Of a stretch of 64,000 nt of DNA, positions 60,501 through 64,000 are shown piece after piece. The notes below the pieces were generated by a model. That model made no database searches and was not told the origin of the DNA. It was given only the letters and a program-made list of their open reading frames with translations. Origin of the DNA: Allacma fusca (taxonomy: Eukaryota; Arthropoda; Collembola; Symphypleona; Sminthuridae); contig OX359250.1 in assembly GCA_947179485.1 (NCBI GenBank), positions 38,222,783-38,286,782 on the forward strand, given 5' to 3'. How positions within the stretch are numbered: the stretch's first letter is position 1; the number at the start of each line of letters is the position of its first letter. The position numbers and the translations under genes are program-made.

Positions 60501-61222
60501 AAGGTGGAGGCTTTGCAATGTCGGAGATCGTAAGGGAAAGCGGTCTAGACAAAGAAATTACGGAAATGTTTTTCAAACTTCCACACATGCCACCCTATGT
60601 GTTCCTACTGGTGACCATGTCCATCACACTTGTATTCACTGCCGTAACGGAAAACACGGCTGCGGTTGCAATCCTCCTTCCAATTTATTTTCAACTGGTA
60701 AATAAATTTATTACTTTGTCAACTTAATTTTGGAAGCGTATGACAGCAGTAAATTATTTCTTGCTGTCAATTTTGAATCTTCCGAGAATAATATCTTTAT
60801 AAAAAAAATCTTCACTGAACAGTCACGGAAGTTTAAATGGCACCCAATGCTCTTAACGTTCTCAGCAACCCTTGTAGGCTCACATGCATTTGTATTTCCA
60901 GGTAAAGAAGACATTTATTTATATAGGAATATAGTGAAAAATATGATGTAGTGAAATAATTTAAAACATTATTATTTGTTTTATTCCAGTCTCAACATTA
61001 CCCAACGCCATAGTTTACACAGCTGGACATATGAGAGTCTGGGATATATTTATTCCAGGGTTTTTTATCACTATTGGAACCAGTATGATTCTCTATGTTT
61101 TTATGATCACCTGGGCAAATGTTTTCTTTAACTTTAATACTTATGATTTCAAAGGTTGCTTTGACTATGAAGTGACTGCTAGTGGTACCTGTCCCAAAGG
61201 GGGCGACGTTTTCGAATCCTAA
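57523..61222 (+). CDS. SLC13 family sodium/dicarboxylate-type carrier with long Lys/Ser-rich loop, 798 aa
   Basis: Twelve exons: 57523-57756, 57938-58061, 58164-58305, 58465-58537, 58616-58657, 58778-59358, 59455-59607, 59768-60225, 60337-60420, 60504-60697, 60823-60901, 60990-61222. All junctions keep frame (798 codons plus stop). SLC13/DASS marks include VPLWVTTAVPLPVTSLIPIF, NLHKRLALRVILLTG, LSLFMNNTSVTTL near 183-191, GTAYSANLSGTGMVTGTGTN, YPWGALMILSGGFAMSEI, TAVTENTAAVAILLPI (Thr679-Thr682) and LPNAIVYTAGHM. Such carriers move citrate or succinate across the plasma membrane with sodium. Two oddities: the two SNT motifs that bind sodium and substrate read NNT and ENT, and exon 6 inserts about 185 Lys/Ser/Thr-rich residues between helices, making the protein about 200 longer than usual. 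The N end has PETAPETAPEPA repeats. Substrate cannot be inferred. Confidence 0.93.
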
Positions 61223-62721
61223 AAGTATACACTTGTTTTTGAAAAGTTTGCCTTTAAAATTGTGTATTGGTCTATTTAGCTGAAATAAAATTATCTTACG
61301 AATTTAATTACTTTTATGTACTATGTGTGATAAAATAACTTGTAAATACACCCCAGTGAAATTATCTGAAGGTCCAGTGCTGCAAAATAAAAAATGTCAA
61401 TAAAAAATATTAGTTCAAGCATTTCAGGGACTTTGGTTGACATTCTAGAATTCTTTGACCGCCAATTTTGGCTTAGGTCAACGATCAGGTTCTCGATGGA
61501 AAACTACAAACTGGAGGCGTTTAACTTGAATTATTATAACAACCCCATGGTTCTTATACAATATTGTAATATTTGTGCGCCTGCAAGGGGAGAGTTCCTG
61601 TATGATGGCATAACTTATATATACAGAGTTAATTTTTGTGTTCCTGACATTTCCAAATTATTTAAGACACTTTCACAAACTTTCGAACACCACAGTGCAG
61701 TTCATTCCGTTCTTGTTATAACATTTTTTTTTTTTTTAAAAGTAATTCGCTCTCCCCTATATTGCGAGTACCTGGAGATCAGTACTACGGCGCTGCCATA
61801 GTAAATTGTTCTGCTAATGGTGAGCCCCAATTGCTGTTAGTAGTGAGGGCTCTTCATATAGTCCCGTAAATCCATCACCAGTCCTATGCACCACAGATTT
61901 GCAGCTTGATAGTTCTAAAAATTGTGGGTTGACTTACAACCCTCTCGATCAACACTCCCGAGGCTGTTCCGTTAAAAAAAAATCATGATTGATATTACCT
62001 ATATACTTGGATTACGTGGAAAATAAATTGACAAGCTTTATTAATTTTCGAGATTTCGACATCTAACATACTGTCATAGTCATTTTCTTGCTTGGCTTTT
62101 TTCAGAAAATATTTTCCTGAAGTGCTCACGACCAAAATATTTGGTTTAGAAACGTTTTAGTGAAATAGGGATCGGATTTAGCTCACTTGGGCCAAGTCCA
62201 TTTTGTCCACTAAACAACCTGCTTCCTCTTGATTGTAAATTCATTCGACGTGTGGCATTTAAAAAATGCTTGTGATTTGTGATTGTGCCGGTTGTTACTC
62301 TGAGACATAATTCCACGGTATCGCAGCAAAATTTGATACGATCGATCTTTTTTTATTTTGATACTTTTGATACCTCGGTATGAATGGTCAGCAAGGGGTC
62401 GAGGTTCGGAGGCGGTATCAAAAAGTGATACCCATTTAAAAAGCCTATTTAGCCTAACTTAAGAAAGGCAATGATTTTGACAAACAGAAAGGGAGTTTAT
62501 TACTTGTATTTTCCAGGATTAAATATTAGGATACTCAAGTATTGCTTAAATATGGAATTGTTGAAGTATAAATTACTCACGACCATGAAGTAACAAATTG
62601 GGGTTTGGAGAGAACATTCTACAGAACTATTTCGGATTTTAAGGGTTTTGCACATGATTATCAAGTTATTTCCTGTAAATAAATATACTAAAATCTTATT
62701 GAAGACGGCATCAACATTCGT
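61223..62721. other. SLC13 3' UTR and intergenic DNA
   Basis: AATAAA at 61284-61289 is the likely SLC13 polyadenylation signal. A 135-codon open frame at 61394-61801 has no recognisable domain and passes through a T-run; it may be chance or a repeat fragment. The rest is featureless. Confidence 0.5.
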
Positions 62722-63958
62722 TTACAAGGTAGTACATATTTCCGTGAGATTTCCCTCAGTGAATTTGAAACCCAGTTGCTGGAGACGGTCTGTAAGCTTG
62801 TCCTTCTCCTTTCCATGTGACGCCAGAGCATACCAGCAACAGTCCGGATCAAAAAGTTTGGCCAGGTACTCTCGAATCACAAAACGCACATCCTCCACCG
62901 TTACTTTTAAGCTCTCCACCAACAAATCCCTGAATTATTTAAAATTTGGTTATTTTCAATAATTGATTATCTATTCATTATTCCGATAATTAATTTTTGT
63001 TTTCGGTTAAACATAAATAATGGATAAGAACGCAAGTAAAAACTAAATAGCTTTGAGTAGTAAACACTCAGTATTGCCCCCTGTGACACGTACCTTCTGA
63101 CAGGGAGCTCTTGGTTGTTTAAGTGTGCAAGAAGAGCACAGGTGATTGCACCTTGGACACCCAGTTCCAGTGCTGCTGGATCGTTGACCACCATTAGTTT
63201 TGTTGCAATTAGTAAGCTCTCAAGCCAAGGCCAGTCTTCCTGCAGTAATACATTGGTTCACAATCCAATAGCATTTTTGGTAGTACAAATTCATAGATAT
63301 ATTAACATACCCGAATCATCATCTTCATGGCTTCAAAAGCTCCTATAACATCATTGGATTCCAAGTTGAGAGTCAGCAAATTAGCGTATGAGCAAGGCAT
63401 TCGGAGCACCGGTGTCGGATTGTCCTCTTCGTCCAAACAGGCCCAAACCCACTTTTGAGCCATTGAGAAGAGTTGTGCCGAGAGACATAGTTTGGGGAAG
63501 TTGTTGTCATTCGGGTTAATTGGAATAGCTATACTCAAGCAGGAGGGTCTTGAATGATTCACTGTCACTGCAACCCCTTGAGTACCTGGGGTTTTCATTA
63601 GGTTGTTCTCCATCGTCAAAGGAGCATCACTGCCAAGAATATAAAACATCAGTAATAATGATTAATCGATTTGAATATTACCCTAAAACTGAAAAGTTAA
63701 AAATACTATACCTGAATTTAAGTGGTTGAGTGTTCTCGAAGATTGCCCAAGGACTGACGAGGTCGTCGTTCTCCGTGACGCTTGCAATTTCAGAAATTTT
63801 GCCAGCAATTTGCATAACAATTTTCCCCGAGTCTACCATGTGTCTCCAAGCGTTGTTTGTGTTTTCAGTACACTGTTTAGGGTCCCTTTCCAAGTCCGCC
63901 AAGTACTCATTTATTAAATCCAAGCGTCGTCGTCCAACGAACAACCTGGCGTTGGATT
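62722..63958 (-). CDS. M16-type metallopeptidase homolog, C-terminal part (gene continues beyond the window)
   Basis: Four minus-strand exons join in frame: 63958-63712, 63629-63311, 63239-63094 and 62929-62722 (phases 2, 0, 2; about 306 residues to the stop). The first exon enters at phase 1 after a CTGTTAG acceptor, so more exons lie past base 64000. The C-terminal part (VTVEDVRFVIREYLAKLFDP ... HGKEKDKLTDRLQQLG) follows the pattern of the last domain of the large M16 peptidases related to C. elegans C05D11.1, in which VREYL-x-LFDP and a closing lysine-rich helix recur. That domain is non-catalytic; the HxxEH zinc site would be in the missing N-terminal half. The family assignment is from pattern memory and is less secure than for the other genes. 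Confidence 0.65.
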
Positions 63959-64000
63959 CTAACAGTTTGGAAAATGAATGAACAAATTATTTAGACATGG

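Noticed and set aside
1..64000. CRISPR arrays, operons, prokaryotic defence genes, rRNA or tRNA genes
   Set aside because: Looked for; none seen. The window is intron-bearing eukaryotic DNA, and the only regular short repeats are microsatellites and transposon end arrays.

Overview
The window is nuclear DNA of an animal, very probably an arthropod. It is AT-rich, its genes are split by GT-AG introns of about 40 bp to 3.8 kb, and it holds animal families (ASCC2, GAR1, CFAP206, an SLC13 carrier, a leucine-rich-repeat receptor-like protein, a DUF1295 membrane enzyme, an M16 peptidase) and arthropod-type transposons (BEL/Pao, hAT, MULE-like, Helitron). A springtail or other hexapod is a guess from the mix; nothing here proves it. 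All exon maps below come from my own reading of splice sites and reading phase, without transcript data.

Layout. 1-2563: the 5' part of a BEL/Pao retrotransposon on the minus strand, with its LTR and a tRNA-Tyr-like primer site. 3664-4629 (-): a two-exon gene I do not recognise. 4630-15695: about 11 kb with no convincing coding sequence but several CT/CA microsatellites; it lies upstream of a large-intron LRR membrane protein gene (15828-23384, +). 26297-27625 (-): a four-exon DUF1295 (steroid 5-alpha-reductase-like) enzyme. 29367-30162: a hAT-type element beside a FLYWCH-like zinc-finger remnant. 33776-37050 (+): CFAP206. 38330-41465 (+): an orphan coiled-coil gene with two equally valid splice routes. 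41896-43247: a broken CUB-like ORF followed by a second hAT-type element. 44103-45492 (+): GAR1. 46366-49601 (-): ASCC2. 50451-51500: decayed Helitron sequence. 54594-57379: a young MULE-like element with 191-bp inverted repeats, itself hit by a third hAT-type element. 57523-61222 (+): an SLC13 carrier with an unusual Lys/Ser-rich loop. 62722-63958 (-): the 3' half of an M16 peptidase gene that runs out of the window.

The genes are unrelated housekeeping, ciliary, transport and receptor genes and do not form a pathway. The strongest unusual signal is the transposon record: four complete insertions with perfect target-site duplications (three of 8 bp, one of 9 bp), one nested in another, plus three copies of an 83-89 bp near-perfect palindrome, two in introns and one inside a hAT-type element. 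I did not find a defence system, an operon or any other new multi-gene system, and I do not claim one.
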